The notes under the pieces are model-generated. The model made no database searches. It was not told the origin of the DNA and saw only the letters and a list, made by a program, of their open reading frames with translations. This document shows positions 1 through 9,830 of a DNA stretch of 64,000 nt, piece after piece (within the stretch, counting starts at the first letter, position 1; the number at the start of each line of letters is the position of its first letter). The stretch is from Sphaerotilus sulfidivorans (GTDB lineage: Bacteria; Pseudomonadota; Gammaproteobacteria; Burkholderiales; Burkholderiaceae_C). The stretch is taken from contig NZ_JACCPY010000001.1 in NCBI RefSeq assembly GCF_013426975.1, positions 62,001-126,000 on the forward strand. The letters run 5' to 3'. The position numbers and the translations under genes are program-made.

Positions 1-2498
1 AGGCTGGCCTGGCGGCGCGGCAGCAGCGCACGCACCAGGCCCAGGCCGGAAACGGTGGCCGGCCGGTGATCGATGCGGAAGCCCTCGTGCAGCCGCCCGG
101 CATTGCGGATGACGATCTCGACCGCATCGGCCTGCAGCGCCAGCCGGCAGTGCACCGGCGCCTCGGCCGAGGCGCTGTGCTTGACCGCGTTGGTGAACAG
201 CTCGTTGAGCGTCAGCGCGATCGGGATCGACTCGGCCTCGGGCAGCACCCAGGCGGGCGCGCCGTCACGCTGATCGAGCTGCAGCTCGATCGGGTGCCCG
301 AAGGTGCGCTGCACCGACTGCGCGATCGCCTCGACCACGCTGCGCACCGCCAGCAGTCCGGTGTTGCCGACCTGCAGGCCGTAGACCTGCGCGATCGCCT
401 GGACCTGGCCGACCACCTCGGCGATCAGCGGACGCACTTCGGGGCGGCGGTTCGCCGCCTGCTGCATCAGGCCGGCCACGCCCTGCAGATTGTTCTTGAT
501 GCGGTGGTGAACCTCCTGCACCAGCATCTCGCGCTGCGCGATCGCCGCCTCCAGCTCGGCCTTCTGGGCCGCACGCTGGGCGCTGACATCGGTGGCCACC
601 ATCAGCAGCTGGTCGACCCGGCCTGCGCCGCGCGCCAGCGGCAGGAAGCGCGCGTCCCAGACCTCGTCGACCCCCTTGCGGCGCAGCATGTACTCGCGCT
701 GCGTCACGCCTTGCGGCTGCGCCAGCGCGGCGTCGAAGTCGGCGCGCAGCCGCTGCGCCACCTCCAGCGGATAGAGATCCTCGGGTGTGCGGCCGATGGC
801 CTGCTCGGGCGCGACCACGCCGCACAGGCCGGCGGCAACATGGTTGAGCTGCTGCACCGCCATCGTCGCGGCATCGCAGACCGCGATCGCCATCGGCGCG
901 GCCTCGATGATGCGCTGCAGCGAACTCTGCGCCTCCGCGATGCGGGCCTCGGCCTGGCGGCGCTGGTCGATGTCCATCATCGCGAAGGTCATCTCGCGCC
1001 GGCCGTCCAGCCCCTGGGTGGCCACCGCATTGCCGACGATCCAGAAGGTGCGCCCGTCGCAGGCCTGGACCTGGCACTCGAACTGCACCGCCTCGCCGTC
1101 GCGCAGCGCCTCGAACAGCGCCACCGTGCGGCGGAAGGGATGCGAGGCCTGCGTCGTGGCGACGATGTCGAGCGGCCGGCCGAGAAAGTCGCCCAGGTCA
1201 CCGCCGAACATGCGCCGCGCCGAGCGGTTCAGCCACAGGATGCGACCGCGCTCGTCGGCGGTCACGATGCCCACCAGCACCGAGTCGAGCACCGCACGGG
1301 TGCGGTCGGCCTGCTGGCCCAGCGCCAGCGCCATGCGCTCGCGCTCCAGCGCCAGATGCTCGAGCTCGACCTGCTGGGTCTTCAGCCGGGTGATCTCGCT
1401 GAGCACCGCGATCGCCTGCGGCGCCTCGCCGGGCGGGCCGATGCGGCGGATCGACAGCGCGTGCCAGTGGGCCTGGCCATCGTCGCCACGCACCTCGATC
1501 TCGGTCTCGTGCAGGCCGCCATCGGCCAGCGCCGCGCCGATCGGGCCGTCCTCGTCATAGGCGGTGTCGGCCGCCTCGCCGGTGCCGGTGCACAGCAGCC
1601 GGCGGATGTCGGCGCCCAGCGCCTCGCCGGCGGGCACCTGAAGCATGCGCTCGAAGCGCCGGTTGCTGTGCACCACGCGAAAGCCCCGCAGCGAGGCGAT
1701 GCCCACCGGCGAGCTCTCGACGATGCCGCGCAGCTCCTCCAGCATCTGCTCGGCCTGGTCGCGCTGGTGTTCGGCGCTGCAGTCCTCGATCAGACCGAGA
1801 TAGCGGCGCACGCCCTGGCGCAGGCCGCTGCAGCGCACCCGTGCACGCAGCCAGCGCCCGGTCTGGCCGGCGGACTCCTGCAGCTGGCACACCCGCCAGC
1901 TGCCGTCGCCAGGCTGCAGGCTGTCCAGCACGCCCTCGCCCCAGCCCAGCAGGCCGCGCAGCAGCGCGCCGGCCTCGCCCAGGTCGACCGGCACCTCGCC
2001 GACCAGCTGGGCCAGCCGCACATTCGACTGCAGCACCAGCCCGGTCGCGTCGAACAGCACCAGACCGACCGGCACCGATTCGAACCAGTGCAGATGCTCG
2101 TGCGACAGCCGCTCCAGCTGCTCGCGCAGCGCCGTCGCCTCGTCGGCGGGCAGCGACGCCAGATCCGGCCCGGCGGGGCCCTGAGCGGCCGGCAGCACCA
2201 GGGCCCAGCGCCCCTGGCCGAGCGCCACCAGCGCGCCGGCATCGCCCGGGGCGGGCGGCAGCGGCCTGTCTCCGACCAGCGCCGCATGCAGCCGGGCATG
2301 CAGGCGATCGCCCAGCACCGGGCGCAGATCGGCCAGTGCCGTTCCGGGCTCGAGCGCCAGACGGCGCAGCGCAGCACGGTTGAGCCGCTCGAGCCGCGCA
2401 TCCGGCCCGATCACCAGGACCGGGTCGGACAGCGCATCGAGCAGCGCGGACGGCAGCAGGAGAAGATCGGCGGCAGCCGACGGAGCAGGCGCGAACAT
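1..2498 (-). CDS. Multi-PAS sensor histidine kinase (HisKA_2 type), 3' end off the left edge
   Basis: The reverse strand reads open from an ATG at 2498 to the window edge (about 832 residues). I see PAS-like segments near residues 15-75, 135-230, 260-365, 400-505 and 530-640. They are followed by an H-box with HHRIKNNL around residue 663, an N-box NELFTNAVKHS around 766 and a G-box GLGL around 818. The HHRxKNNL signature places it in the HisKA_2 group, whose members autophosphorylate on the first His and pass phosphate to a response regulator. No signal peptide or membrane helix is visible, so it is probably a cytosolic sensor. Only the extreme C-terminus seems missing. It lies downstream of the flagellar operon on the same strand, which hints at motility or c-di-GMP signalling. 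The ligand is unknown. A TACACT hexamer lies 6 nt before the ATG. Confidence 0.85.
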   Translation of the reverse strand, partial: MFAPAPSAAADLLLLPSALLDALSDPVLVIGPDARLERLNRAALRRLALEPGTALADLRPVLGDRLHARLHAALVGDRPLPPAPGDAGALVALGQGRWALVLPAAQGPAGPDLASLPADEATALREQLERLSHEHLHWFESVPVGLVLFDATGLVLQSNVRLAQLVGEVPVDLGEAGALLRGLLGWGEGVLDSLQPGDGSWRVCQLQESAGQTGRWLRARVRCSGLRQGVRRYLGLIEDCSAEHQRDQAEQMLEELRGIVESSPVGIASLRGFRVVHSNRRFERMLQVPAGEALGADIRRLLCTGTGEAADTAYDEDGPIGAALADGGLHETEIEVRGDDGQAHWHALSIRRIGPPGEAPQAIAVLSEITRLKTQQVELEHLALERERMALALGQQADRTRAVLDSVLVGIVTADERGRILWLNRSARRMFGGDLGDFLGRPLDIVATTQASHPFRRTVALFEALRDGEAVQFECQVQACDGRTFWIVGNAVATQGLDGRREMTFAMMDIDQRRQAEARIAEAQSSLQRIIEAAPMAIAVCDAATMAVQQLNHVAAGLCGVVAPEQAIGRTPEDLYPLEVAQRLRADFDAALAQPQGVTQREYMLRRKGVDEVWDARFLPLARGAGRVDQLLMVATDVSAQRAAQKAELEAAIAQREMLVQEVHHRIKNNLQGVAGLMQQAANRRPEVRPLIAEVVGQVQAIAQVYGLQVGNTGLLAVRSVVEAIAQSVQRTFGHPIELQLDQRDGAPAWVLPEAESIPIALTLNELFTNAVKHSASAEAPVHCRLALQADAVEIVIRNAGRLHEGFRIDHRPATVSGLGLVRALLPRRQAS

Positions 2499-2611
2499 GG
2501 CTGCAGTGTAGGCAGCCCCCACGGACTTTTCCGGATCCAGCAGCCTGTCTGCCCGGCCTCAGGCCGGGGGCTGTCCGCTATGTCACGCCCTCATGGGGTG
2601 TCGCCTGCGGA

Positions 2612-3817
2612 TCAGCCCACATGCAGCGCGCTGCCCAGCGAGCGCAGCAGCGCCCGATTGACATGCCGCATCGACAGATTGCAGGCCTGGACATGGTCAC
2701 GCACATCCAGGCCGCTGCCCCCTTCCAGCGTGCGCACCAGCTCGAGCACGCAGTGGTAGGGGCCGCTCTCCCCGACCAGCGCCGCATGCACATCGGCGGG
2801 CACCGGCAAGGTCGACAGCAGCTCGTCGAAGGGCTTCTGGAACATCCGGTCCAGCAGCGAGAACACGCCGCAGATGAACATCTCGCTGCGCTCCTCGCTG
2901 CCGGCGTTCTCGCCGGCCAGCGCCTCCATCAGCAGGCCGCGACGCACCGCGGCGAACATGACCGGGCGCTGGTTCTGGTCATTGCCGGCGGTCACCAGCA
3001 GCAGCGACAGCCAGCGCTTCAGGCGCTGGTAGCCCAGCAGCATCACCGCATGCGAGAACGAGGTCACCTCGACCGTCAGCCCGAAGACCGGCGAGTTGAT
3101 GTAGCGCATCAGCTTGAAGGCCAGCGAGGGATCGCGCTTGAGCGTGGCCTCGAGCACCGACAGCGGCTCCTCGTTGTTGACCTGGTTGATCAGGTCGAGC
3201 GTGACCTGCAGGTCCGGGCGGATGCCGCCGCTGCTGCCGCGACGCGGCTTGACCGCCTCGTCGACCGGCCAGCCCAGCACCGCGATCGCGCCGCGCCGGA
3301 AGGCACCCTCCATCTGCGCGATCGTGGTCACGCCCTCCTGGAAGAAGCCGATCGAGCGGGTCACGCCCGGCGGCGGCGGTCCGGCATCGAGCCGGCGCTC
3401 GTCGGCCAGGTCGATGATCGAGTAGCGGAAGGCGCCCAGCAGCTCGCGCGGCAGCGGATGGTTGGGCCGCCCGGACAGCAGCAGCATGTTGCCGTTGGCC
3501 GCCAGCTGCAGGATGTCGTCGCGGTGCGCCGGATCGCCCGCCATGAACTTCGGCACCTCGATCACCACGTTGGCGGACGGCTGGACCATCAGCAGATCGG
3601 CCAGCAGGCTCTCGCAGCGCACCGACAGCACCACCTGAGGCCCGTCCTGCGGCCAGACCTCGCTGACGGTGCGCAGCAGCTCGCCCACCGGCAGCCAGCG
3701 GGCCTGCCCGAGCGGGAAGACCGTCAGGCGGGTGGCCATCACGTTGCGGTGACGGTCGATGATCGGGCAATAGCTCAGCGCGACCTGCCCGAGGATGGGG
3801 GCGTCCGGAAACAGCAT
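2612..3817 (-). CDS. EAL-like/HDOD domain signalling protein (YuxH type)
   Basis: This 401-residue protein has an N-terminal EAL-like half (about 1-190). Its opening, SYCPIIDRHRNVMATRLTVF, aligns with the usual QPIVD..G.ELLFR start but lacks the Glu-Ala-Leu catalytic motif. The C-terminal HDOD domain (about 205-335) carries the typical tract with KLMRYINSP and VMLLGYQRLKRWL. HDOD proteins of this arrangement act as non-enzymatic signalling adaptors, and the EAL half is predicted not to cleave c-di-GMP. It sits between flgL and the PAS kinase on the same strand, so a role in motility or surface-lifestyle signalling is a reasonable inference. The start is the ATG at 3817. Two further Met codons downstream are possible but would truncate the EAL-like half. 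Confidence 0.82.
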   Translation of the reverse strand: MLFPDAPILGQVALSYCPIIDRHRNVMATRLTVFPLGQARWLPVGELLRTVSEVWPQDGPQVVLSVRCESLLADLLMVQPSANVVIEVPKFMAGDPAHRDDILQLAANGNMLLLSGRPNHPLPRELLGAFRYSIIDLADERRLDAGPPPPGVTRSIGFFQEGVTTIAQMEGAFRRGAIAVLGWPVDEAVKPRRGSSGGIRPDLQVTLDLINQVNNEEPLSVLEATLKRDPSLAFKLMRYINSPVFGLTVEVTSFSHAVMLLGYQRLKRWLSLLLVTAGNDQNQRPVMFAAVRRGLLMEALAGENAGSEERSEMFICGVFSLLDRMFQKPFDELLSTLPVPADVHAALVGESGPYHCVLELVRTLEGGSGLDVRDHVQACNLSMRHVNRALLRSLGSALHVG

Positions 3818-3875
3818 GATGGGAAGATCGGGCTCGGGAGTTGATCGGCGGCGACGAGTCGCGCGGGCGGCGGCA

Positions 3876-5111
3876 TCAGGTGCCGATGTAGTCGAACAGC
3901 GACATCTTGCCCATGGTCGCGTAGGACTTCAGTGCCGCCTGGTAGACCGTTTCCTTGGTGCTCAGATCGGAGATCGCCTCGGCCAGATCCAGATCCTCGG
4001 CCTTGGAGCGGATGACCTGATCGGCCTCGATGCGGCTGTCGGTGCGCGACTCGAAGCCGTCGAGGCGATTGAGCGTGTCACCGGAGCGCGAGCGCATCAT
4101 CTGCAGGTTCGACAGCACCTGGTCGATGTCGCGCAGTCCGGAGTTGCGCGCCTGATCGAGCGCACCGCTGCCCGCCGACTTGTCCGACAGCACCGAGATC
4201 ACCTTGTCGAGCGCGTCGAAGACGCTGAGATCCTCGGTCGAGGGCTCGACGGTGAAGACATCGCCCGCCTGCGGCGTGCCGCTGATCGCGAAGCTCATGC
4301 CCGGCAGCGCGGTGATCGTCTGACCGGACACATAGGCCCGGGTGCTGCCAGCCGCATCCGGATAGGGCGAGCTGCTGCCGTCGGCCGCGATGCGGGTCAC
4401 GGTGTAGGTGGAACTGTCGGAGAAGGTCAGCGCATAGCTCTCGCCCGCGCCCAGCTCCAGCGCCGACGGGTTGCTGACGCTGCCTGCGCCGATCCAGGCG
4501 GTGCTGCCCGCGCCAAGGTTGCCGGGTGCGGTCTTGAACACGCCGTTGCCGCTGCGCGCGCCCAGCCAGGCGGCCTCGCCGTCGAGCGTCAGCGGCAGCG
4601 CCTCGTCGAGCGAGCCCTGCGCACTCTCGGCCACGCCATTGAAGACCACGCCGCCCGCGGTGTCGACGAAGGGCACCCGTTCGGCCGCCTGGCCGCCGAA
4701 GATGTAGTGGTCGCCGGTGTCGGTGGTGTTGGCCAGACGCAGCAGCTCGCCGCGCACATGCTTGAGGCTCTCGGCCAGCGAGGTGCGGTCGGCGGCGTTG
4801 TAGATGCCGTTGCCGGCACCCACGATCGTCTCGCGTGCGCCCTGCAGCAGCTCGATCGCGCCGCCCATCGTCGATTCGGCCAGCGACATCGCGGTGCGGC
4901 TGGCCTCCATCGAGCGCAGCAGACCCTCGCTGCGGGTCTGGTTGACGCGGGCCCGCTCGGCGCGGGCTGCGGCGGCCGGATCGTCGCTGGGCTTGTCGAC
5001 CCGACGCCCGCTGATCAGGCGCTCTCGCGCCTCGCTCAGGGACTTCTCGTGGCGCTGCAGCGCGATCAGGCTGGAATCCCGGCTCTGGGCCGAGGCGATG
5101 CGGTAGCTCAT
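3876..5111 (-). CDS. flgL: Flagellar hook-filament junction protein FlgL
   Basis: 411 residues. The N-terminus has the flagellin-type helical D0/D1 region, with RLISGRRVDKPSDDP near residues 30-45, and the C-terminus ends in the matching helix with KETVYQAALKSYA. FlgL (HAP3) polymerises between FlgK and the filament and is exported by the flagellar type III apparatus, which explains the lack of a signal peptide. The family member in Escherichia coli is shorter (about 317 aa). The extra length here is in the variable central region (about 150-330), which is rich in Gly, Ser and Thr as expected for an exposed domain. It is the last flg gene of the run, 37 bases after flgK. Confidence 0.93.
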   Translation of the reverse strand: MSYRIASAQSRDSSLIALQRHEKSLSEARERLISGRRVDKPSDDPAAAARAERARVNQTRSEGLLRSMEASRTAMSLAESTMGGAIELLQGARETIVGAGNGIYNAADRTSLAESLKHVRGELLRLANTTDTGDHYIFGGQAAERVPFVDTAGGVVFNGVAESAQGSLDEALPLTLDGEAAWLGARSGNGVFKTAPGNLGAGSTAWIGAGSVSNPSALELGAGESYALTFSDSSTYTVTRIAADGSSSPYPDAAGSTRAYVSGQTITALPGMSFAISGTPQAGDVFTVEPSTEDLSVFDALDKVISVLSDKSAGSGALDQARNSGLRDIDQVLSNLQMMRSRSGDTLNRLDGFESRTDSRIEADQVIRSKAEDLDLAEAISDLSTKETVYQAALKSYATMGKMSLFDYIGT

Positions 5112-5148
5112 GGCAAGGCTCCTGGTTCGTTGCCGTCTCAGGGCAGGC

Positions 5149-6828
5149 TCAGTTCATGATCGACAGGATGGTGTCGAAGATCTTCTGGGTGGTGGTCAGC
5201 ACCTTGGCCGCCACCTGGTAGTTCTGCTGGAACTGGATCAGGCGCGCTGCCTCCTCCTCGAGGTTCACGCCGGTCTCCGAGCTGATCTGCTCGGTGACCC
5301 GGTCGGCGACCTTGGTCGAGGCATCTGCATCGGACTCGGCGCGCTGCACCTTCACGCCCAGGTCGGCGACCATGCGCGAGTGCGCGTCGGTGAAGGAGCG
5401 GCCCTCGAAGGTCTTGGCGGTGGTCAGCGCCTGCAGCTTCAGCGCGTTGGCATTGCCCGAGCCGGCCGAGCTGGCGCCGGCTGCGGCGATGCGGCGGCCG
5501 TCGGTGATGGCCGAGCGGGCATTCTGGGCCGCCTGGCTGACCGGCTGCAGCGTGAAGCGGTCGCCCGTGGCCATCGCCGCACCGCTGATGTCGATCCGGA
5601 AGCCGTCGATGGTCGTGCCACTGGCCACGCCCGAGAAGACGGTGCCGTCCGAGGTCCGGGTGACCTGGTAGGCGGACGGATCGGCCGGATCGGCGCGCAG
5701 CTCGTAGTCGCTGGCGCGCAGCGCGCTGCCCTGGCCGGCGACCCGGGTGATCTGCACCGAGGTGGCCGGCTGGCCGAAGGCATCGCGGGCATTGCGGTCC
5801 GACGGGCGCACGGTGGCCTCGCCGACGCTGAGCAGGTCGCCGCCGGTGCGGCCGTCCAGATCGGTGCCCTGGGCATGCTGGGTGTTGATCGTGTCGGCCA
5901 GCACCGCGGCCAGCATGCCGAGCTGGCTGCGCGCCTCCGGCAGATCCTCGTTCTGGAAGCGCAGCAGGCCACCGATGCTGCCGCCGGTCACGCTGGCCGA
6001 ATCCAGCGGCCGCTTCGTGCCGCTGGCCTCGATCTCCAGGCTGGCCACCTGCGGCGAGCCCTGCGAGATGCGCACGCCCAGCTCGCGGGTGTCGCCCCCC
6101 AGCACCAGCGCCTGGCCGCCGGCGACGAACAGGCTGACGGTGCCATCGGGCTTGCCGTCGGCGCCGCGGGTCTCGACGCGGCTGACATCGATGTGCTGGC
6201 TCAGTTCCTTGATCAGCTGATCGCGCTGGTCGAGCAGATCGTTGGGCTGGTTGGCCTGGGCGCCGGTGCCAGCCAGCTTGCCGTTGAGCGTGGCGATCTT
6301 GGCGGTCAGGCCGTTGACCAGCGAGACCTGGTCCTCGATCTCCGACAGCGTCGACTCGTGCAGCTGCTCGATCTGGTCACCGGTGGAGCGGAAGCGCGAG
6401 GTCAGCTCCTGGACCTTGCCCAGCACCACCTCGCGCACCGACTCGTCCTTCGGTGCGCTCGACAGGTCGGAGAAGGAGGCATACAGATCGGCGGTGGCCT
6501 GGCCCAGACCCTCCTCGCCCATGCCGTAGGCGCTCTCGAGCTGCTCGAGCAGACCGAAGCGGGCCCCGTCGGCCGCGGCCTGCGACTGGGTCTGGATCAC
6601 CTGCCCACCGAGAAAGGTGTTGTGCGAGCGCTCGATGGTCTGCACCGACACGCCCCGGCCGATGTAGCCGGCGGACGTCTCCTGGCCGGCCATCGTGCCG
6701 AGCTTGACCTCCTGGCGCGAGTAGCCCTTGACGCTGGCGTTGACGATGTTGTGGCCTGCGGTGGCGATCTGCGCCTGCGCGGCGAACATCGCCTGCACGC
6801 TCATGTTCATCAGGATGGAGGTGCTCAT
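5149..6828 (-). CDS. flgK: Flagellar hook-associated protein FlgK
   Basis: 559 residues, near the usual FlgK length. The N-terminal rod-like motif is present (HNIVNASVKGYSRQEV, about residues 26-41), and the C-terminal coiled region ends with the typical run EEAARLIQFQQNYQVAAKVL. FlgK (HAP1) caps the hook and links it to FlgL. It is secreted through the flagellar export channel with the chaperone FlgN, which is also encoded in this window at 15866. The 107 bases between it and flgJ show no gene, and I could not identify a convincing separate promoter there. Confidence 0.95.
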   Translation of the reverse strand: MSTSILMNMSVQAMFAAQAQIATAGHNIVNASVKGYSRQEVKLGTMAGQETSAGYIGRGVSVQTIERSHNTFLGGQVIQTQSQAAADGARFGLLEQLESAYGMGEEGLGQATADLYASFSDLSSAPKDESVREVVLGKVQELTSRFRSTGDQIEQLHESTLSEIEDQVSLVNGLTAKIATLNGKLAGTGAQANQPNDLLDQRDQLIKELSQHIDVSRVETRGADGKPDGTVSLFVAGGQALVLGGDTRELGVRISQGSPQVASLEIEASGTKRPLDSASVTGGSIGGLLRFQNEDLPEARSQLGMLAAVLADTINTQHAQGTDLDGRTGGDLLSVGEATVRPSDRNARDAFGQPATSVQITRVAGQGSALRASDYELRADPADPSAYQVTRTSDGTVFSGVASGTTIDGFRIDISGAAMATGDRFTLQPVSQAAQNARSAITDGRRIAAAGASSAGSGNANALKLQALTTAKTFEGRSFTDAHSRMVADLGVKVQRAESDADASTKVADRVTEQISSETGVNLEEEAARLIQFQQNYQVAAKVLTTTQKIFDTILSIMN

Positions 6829-6935
6829 GACGGTCTCGGTGATGTCTGGATCGGAACGCTGGAATTCGGAAAGTCAGGATGTCGAGGCGGTGGCCAACCC
6901 GCATCACGCAAAGGCCGCACTCGAACTGCAAGAAC

Positions 6936-7904
6936 TCATGAGGTGATGTCGGCAGAACCCAGGTGGCGCTGAAGCCTGCGAGTCGTATCAATCACACGCT
7001 TGAGCTTGCCGGCGTAGTCCGGATCGGTCGCATAGCCGGCGCGCTGCAGGCTGCCGGCGAAGGCGGCGGCGTCGCCGGTCGAGCGCATCGCCTCGGCATA
7101 GCGCGGACTGGTGCCGATCAGCCGGGCGTAGTCGCGGAAGCTCTCCTCGTAGGACGCATAGGCGCGGAAGTTCGCCCGCACCTTGCGGGGCATGCCGTCG
7201 ATGACCTCGGTGGTGGTGATGGTCACCGTCGGGCCGGTCCAGCCGGCACCGGCCTTGATGCCGAACAGGTTGTGCGAGTTGCTGCCATCGCTGCCGCGGA
7301 TCTCGCGCCGGCCCCAGCCGGTCTCGTGGGCGGCCTGCGCCAGCATGAAGTCGGCCGGAATGCCGCTGCTGCGCGCCACCGCCTGCGCCGCCTCGGCATG
7401 GCGGCCGATGAACTGGCGGGCGCTGGCGCCAGGATCGCGCGCCACCGCGCCGGCAACGCTGGCCTCGTCGTCGCGGTCGACCGGCGCGACTGCAGGTGCG
7501 GCACGGCGCCCGGCCATCGCGTTCATCGCCCAGGTCGACATCGGCAGCATCGTCATCGCGCCCGGCTCCGGGGCAGCGCCGCCCAGGCCGGCGGCACCCG
7601 CCGGCAGACCGGCCTGACGCTCGAGCTGGCGCGCGATCGCCGCGGCCAGGCCGCCGGGCTGGCCCGACATCTGCACCGCGTACTGCTGGTCGAGCATGTC
7701 GCGGCCCATGCCGGTGGCCTGGTTCTCGAACAGGCCCTCCGACATCGTGGTGGAGCGCATGCTCTTCATCAGCTCCTGCATGAACAGCGCCTCGAACTGC
7801 TTCGAGACCTCGCGGATCGCCGCCTTCGGATCCTCGGCGGCGGCACGCCGCAGGGCCTGGAGGGAAGCGCCGCCGGCGGCGAGCTGCTGCGGGGACGAGA
7901 CCAT
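6936..7904 (-). CDS. flgJ: Flagellar rod-cap protein with muramidase domain, FlgJ
   Basis: 322 residues in two domains. Residues 1-110 form the rod-scaffold part, with KQFEALFMQELMKSMR. Residues about 165-315 form a glucosaminidase-type peptidoglycan hydrolase, with AHETGWG carrying the probable catalytic Glu and NLFGIKAG. A Pro/Ala-rich linker joins them. FlgJ caps the growing rod in the periplasm and locally opens the murein. The dual-domain form is the beta/gammaproteobacterial arrangement. The ATG at 7904 is separated from the flgI stop by a single base, so translation is probably coupled. Confidence 0.94.
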   Translation of the reverse strand: MVSSPQQLAAGGASLQALRRAAAEDPKAAIREVSKQFEALFMQELMKSMRSTTMSEGLFENQATGMGRDMLDQQYAVQMSGQPGGLAAAIARQLERQAGLPAGAAGLGGAAPEPGAMTMLPMSTWAMNAMAGRRAAPAVAPVDRDDEASVAGAVARDPGASARQFIGRHAEAAQAVARSSGIPADFMLAQAAHETGWGRREIRGSDGSNSHNLFGIKAGAGWTGPTVTITTTEVIDGMPRKVRANFRAYASYEESFRDYARLIGTSPRYAEAMRSTGDAAAFAGSLQRAGYATDPDYAGKLKRVIDTTRRLQRHLGSADITS

Positions 7905-7905
7905 G

Positions 7906-9087
7906 TCAGATCACCTCGAGTTCGGCCTGCAGGGCACCGGCCGCCTTGATCGCCTGCAGGATGGTCAGCAGATCGGCGGGCGTGGCGCCGAGCGAGTTCA
8001 GCGCCTTGACCACCTCGGTCAGCCGGGTGCCGGCGGGCAGCTGGATCAGCGCGCCGCCGTCCTGCTGCATCTTGATGTCGCTCTTCTCGGTCACCACGGT
8101 CTGGCCGCCCGACAGCGGCGCGGGCTGGCTGACCTGCGGCGTGGTGCTGATGGTCACCGAGAGATTGCCGTGCGCCACCGCGCAGGGACCGAGCGTGACG
8201 GCCTGGTTCATCACCACCGAACCGGTGCGGGCATTGACCACCACCTTGGCCGCCGGTGCGGCCATCTCGACCTTGAGGTTCTCGACCTCGGCCATGAAGC
8301 TGACCCGCTCGTCGGGCGTGGGCGGCAGACGCACCTTGACAACCCGGCCGTCGAGCGCCTGGGCGGTGCCGGCGCCGAAGCGGGTGTTGATCGCACCGGC
8401 CACCGCGCGGGCGGTGGCGTAGTCGCTGCTGGAGAGATCGAGCTGCAGCGCATCGCCCTGCCCCAGCGGGCTGAGCACGCCGCGCTCGACGGTGGCGCCG
8501 CCCGGAATGCGTCCGGCCAGCAGATGGTTGACCTGCACCTTCGAGCCACCGGCCGAAGCGCCGGCGCCGCCCACCATCAGGTTGCCCTGGGCCAGCGCAT
8601 AGATCTGGTTGTCGGCGCCGCGCAGCGGCGTGGCCACCAGCGTGCCGCCGCGCAGGCTCTTGGCATTGCCCAGCGAGGAGACGGTGATGTCGAGCAGCTG
8701 GCCGGGCTGCGCGAAGGGCGGCAGCGTGGCGGTCACCAGCACCGCGGCGACGTTCTTCAGCTGCATCGAGGTGCCGGCCGGCACCGTGACCCCGAGCTGC
8801 TGCAGCATCGCGTTCAGGCTCTGGGTGGTGAAGGGCGTCTGCGTGGTCTGGTCGCCGGTGCCGTCCAGGCCGACCACCAGGCCGTAGCCGATGAGCTGGT
8901 TGGGCCGCACGCCCTGCACGGTGGCGACCTCCTTGATGCGTGCGGTGGTGGCGGTGGCCGGCTGCACCACCGGCGCCGCCGCCGGCGCAGCCTGCACCGG
9001 CGTGACCCAGGCCGACAGCAGCGCCAGCAGCATCACCACGCCGACCGGCAGGACCGGCGAGCGCCGGAGCATCAGGAGACTGGACAT
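7906..9087 (-). CDS. flgI: Flagellar P-ring protein FlgI
   Basis: 393 residues from the ATG at 9087. This start gives an N-terminal signal peptide (RRSP, then a hydrophobic stretch to about residue 32, ending VQA-A) as required for Sec export to the periplasm. The mature part opens with [32 protein letters not shown] split over residues 48-79, the strongest FlgI signature. FlgI builds the P ring around the rod with the help of FlgA. The open frame continues upstream, but that extension overlaps flgH in another frame and is not coding. Confidence 0.95.
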   Translation of the reverse strand: MSSLLMLRRSPVLPVGVVMLLALLSAWVTPVQAAPAAAPVVQPATATTARIKEVATVQGVRPNQLIGYGLVVGLDGTGDQTTQTPFTTQSLNAMLQQLGVTVPAGTSMQLKNVAAVLVTATLPPFAQPGQLLDITVSSLGNAKSLRGGTLVATPLRGADNQIYALAQGNLMVGGAGASAGGSKVQVNHLLAGRIPGGATVERGVLSPLGQGDALQLDLSSSDYATARAVAGAINTRFGAGTAQALDGRVVKVRLPPTPDERVSFMAEVENLKVEMAAPAAKVVVNARTGSVVMNQAVTLGPCAVAHGNLSVTISTTPQVSQPAPLSGGQTVVTEKSDIKMQQDGGALIQLPAGTRLTEVVKALNSLGATPADLLTILQAIKAAGALQAELEVI

Positions 9088-9122
9088 CGGGAACTCCGCC
9101 GATCGTGCTGCCCGCAAGGGCC

Positions 9123-9830
9123 TCAGATCGGCATCAGGTTGAGAAAGAAGCGCGACAGCCAGCCGATCTGCTGCGCGTCGGCCTGGCCGCCCCGGCCCTT
9201 CTGCTCGACACGCACATTGGCGATCTGCGCCGACGCGACCTGGTTGCCCGGCTGGATCACCCGCGGATCGATCTGGCCGGAAAAGCGCAGCACGTCGACG
9301 TTGTCGTTGACGCCGATCTGCTTCTCTCCGGCGACGATCAGATGCCCGTTGGGCAGCACGTCGACGACGGTGGCGGTGATCGTGCCGCTGAAGTTGTTGC
9401 TGTTCTGGGTGCCGCCCTTGCCGCTGAAGGTGTTGGCACTGCTGCCGCCCACGCCCGCACGGGTGAAGGAGTTGGCCGACAGCATCGGCAGCGCGGTGAT
9501 CGAGCCCGACAGCTCGCCCTTCTTCTCGACCGTGCTGGTCGAGTTGGAGCTGGCGCTGACCCGCTCGATGATCTGCACCGTGATGGTGTCGCCCACCAGC
9601 CGGGCGCGGTGATCCTCGAACAGCGGCCGGTACTGGCTGGCCTGGTAGATCGAGCCGTTGGCGCGCACCGGCACCGGCTGCGCGTAGGGGCGCACCACCG
9701 GCGTCTCGGGCATGTCGACCTTGGCGACCGTGGGCAGCATCGTCGTCTGGCAGCCGGCCAGCAGCAGGGCGCCGGCCGACGCGATGCGCGCCGCACCCAG
9801 GACGCATCGCCGCGAAGCCGGCGCGGTCAC
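9123..9830 (-). CDS. flgH: Flagellar L-ring lipoprotein FlgH
   Basis: 235 residues from a GTG start at 9830, which overlaps the flgG stop by 4 bases (GTGA). No ATG is available before the signal peptide, and this start gives a length close to the 232 aa of the E. coli protein. A lipobox LLLAGC lies at about residues 21-26, so the protein should be lipidated and placed in the outer membrane, where FlgH forms the L ring. Typical segments [15 protein letters not shown] and GEKQIGVN are present. The overlap implies translational coupling with flgG. Confidence 0.93.
   Translation of the reverse strand: MTAPASRRCVLGAARIASAGALLLAGCQTTMLPTVAKVDMPETPVVRPYAQPVPVRANGSIYQASQYRPLFEDHRARLVGDTITVQIIERVSASSNSTSTVEKKGELSGSITALPMLSANSFTRAGVGGSSANTFSGKGGTQNSNNFSGTITATVVDVLPNGHLIVAGEKQIGVNDNVDVLRFSGQIDPRVIQPGNQVASAQIANVRVEQKGRGGQADAQQIGWLSRFFLNLMPI

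Noticed and set aside
66-2759. Very long plus-strand open frame (897 codons) opposite the PAS kinase
   Set aside because: Arg/Gln/His-rich shadow typical of high-GC genes read on the opposite strand. The minus-strand frame gives recognisable kinase motifs.
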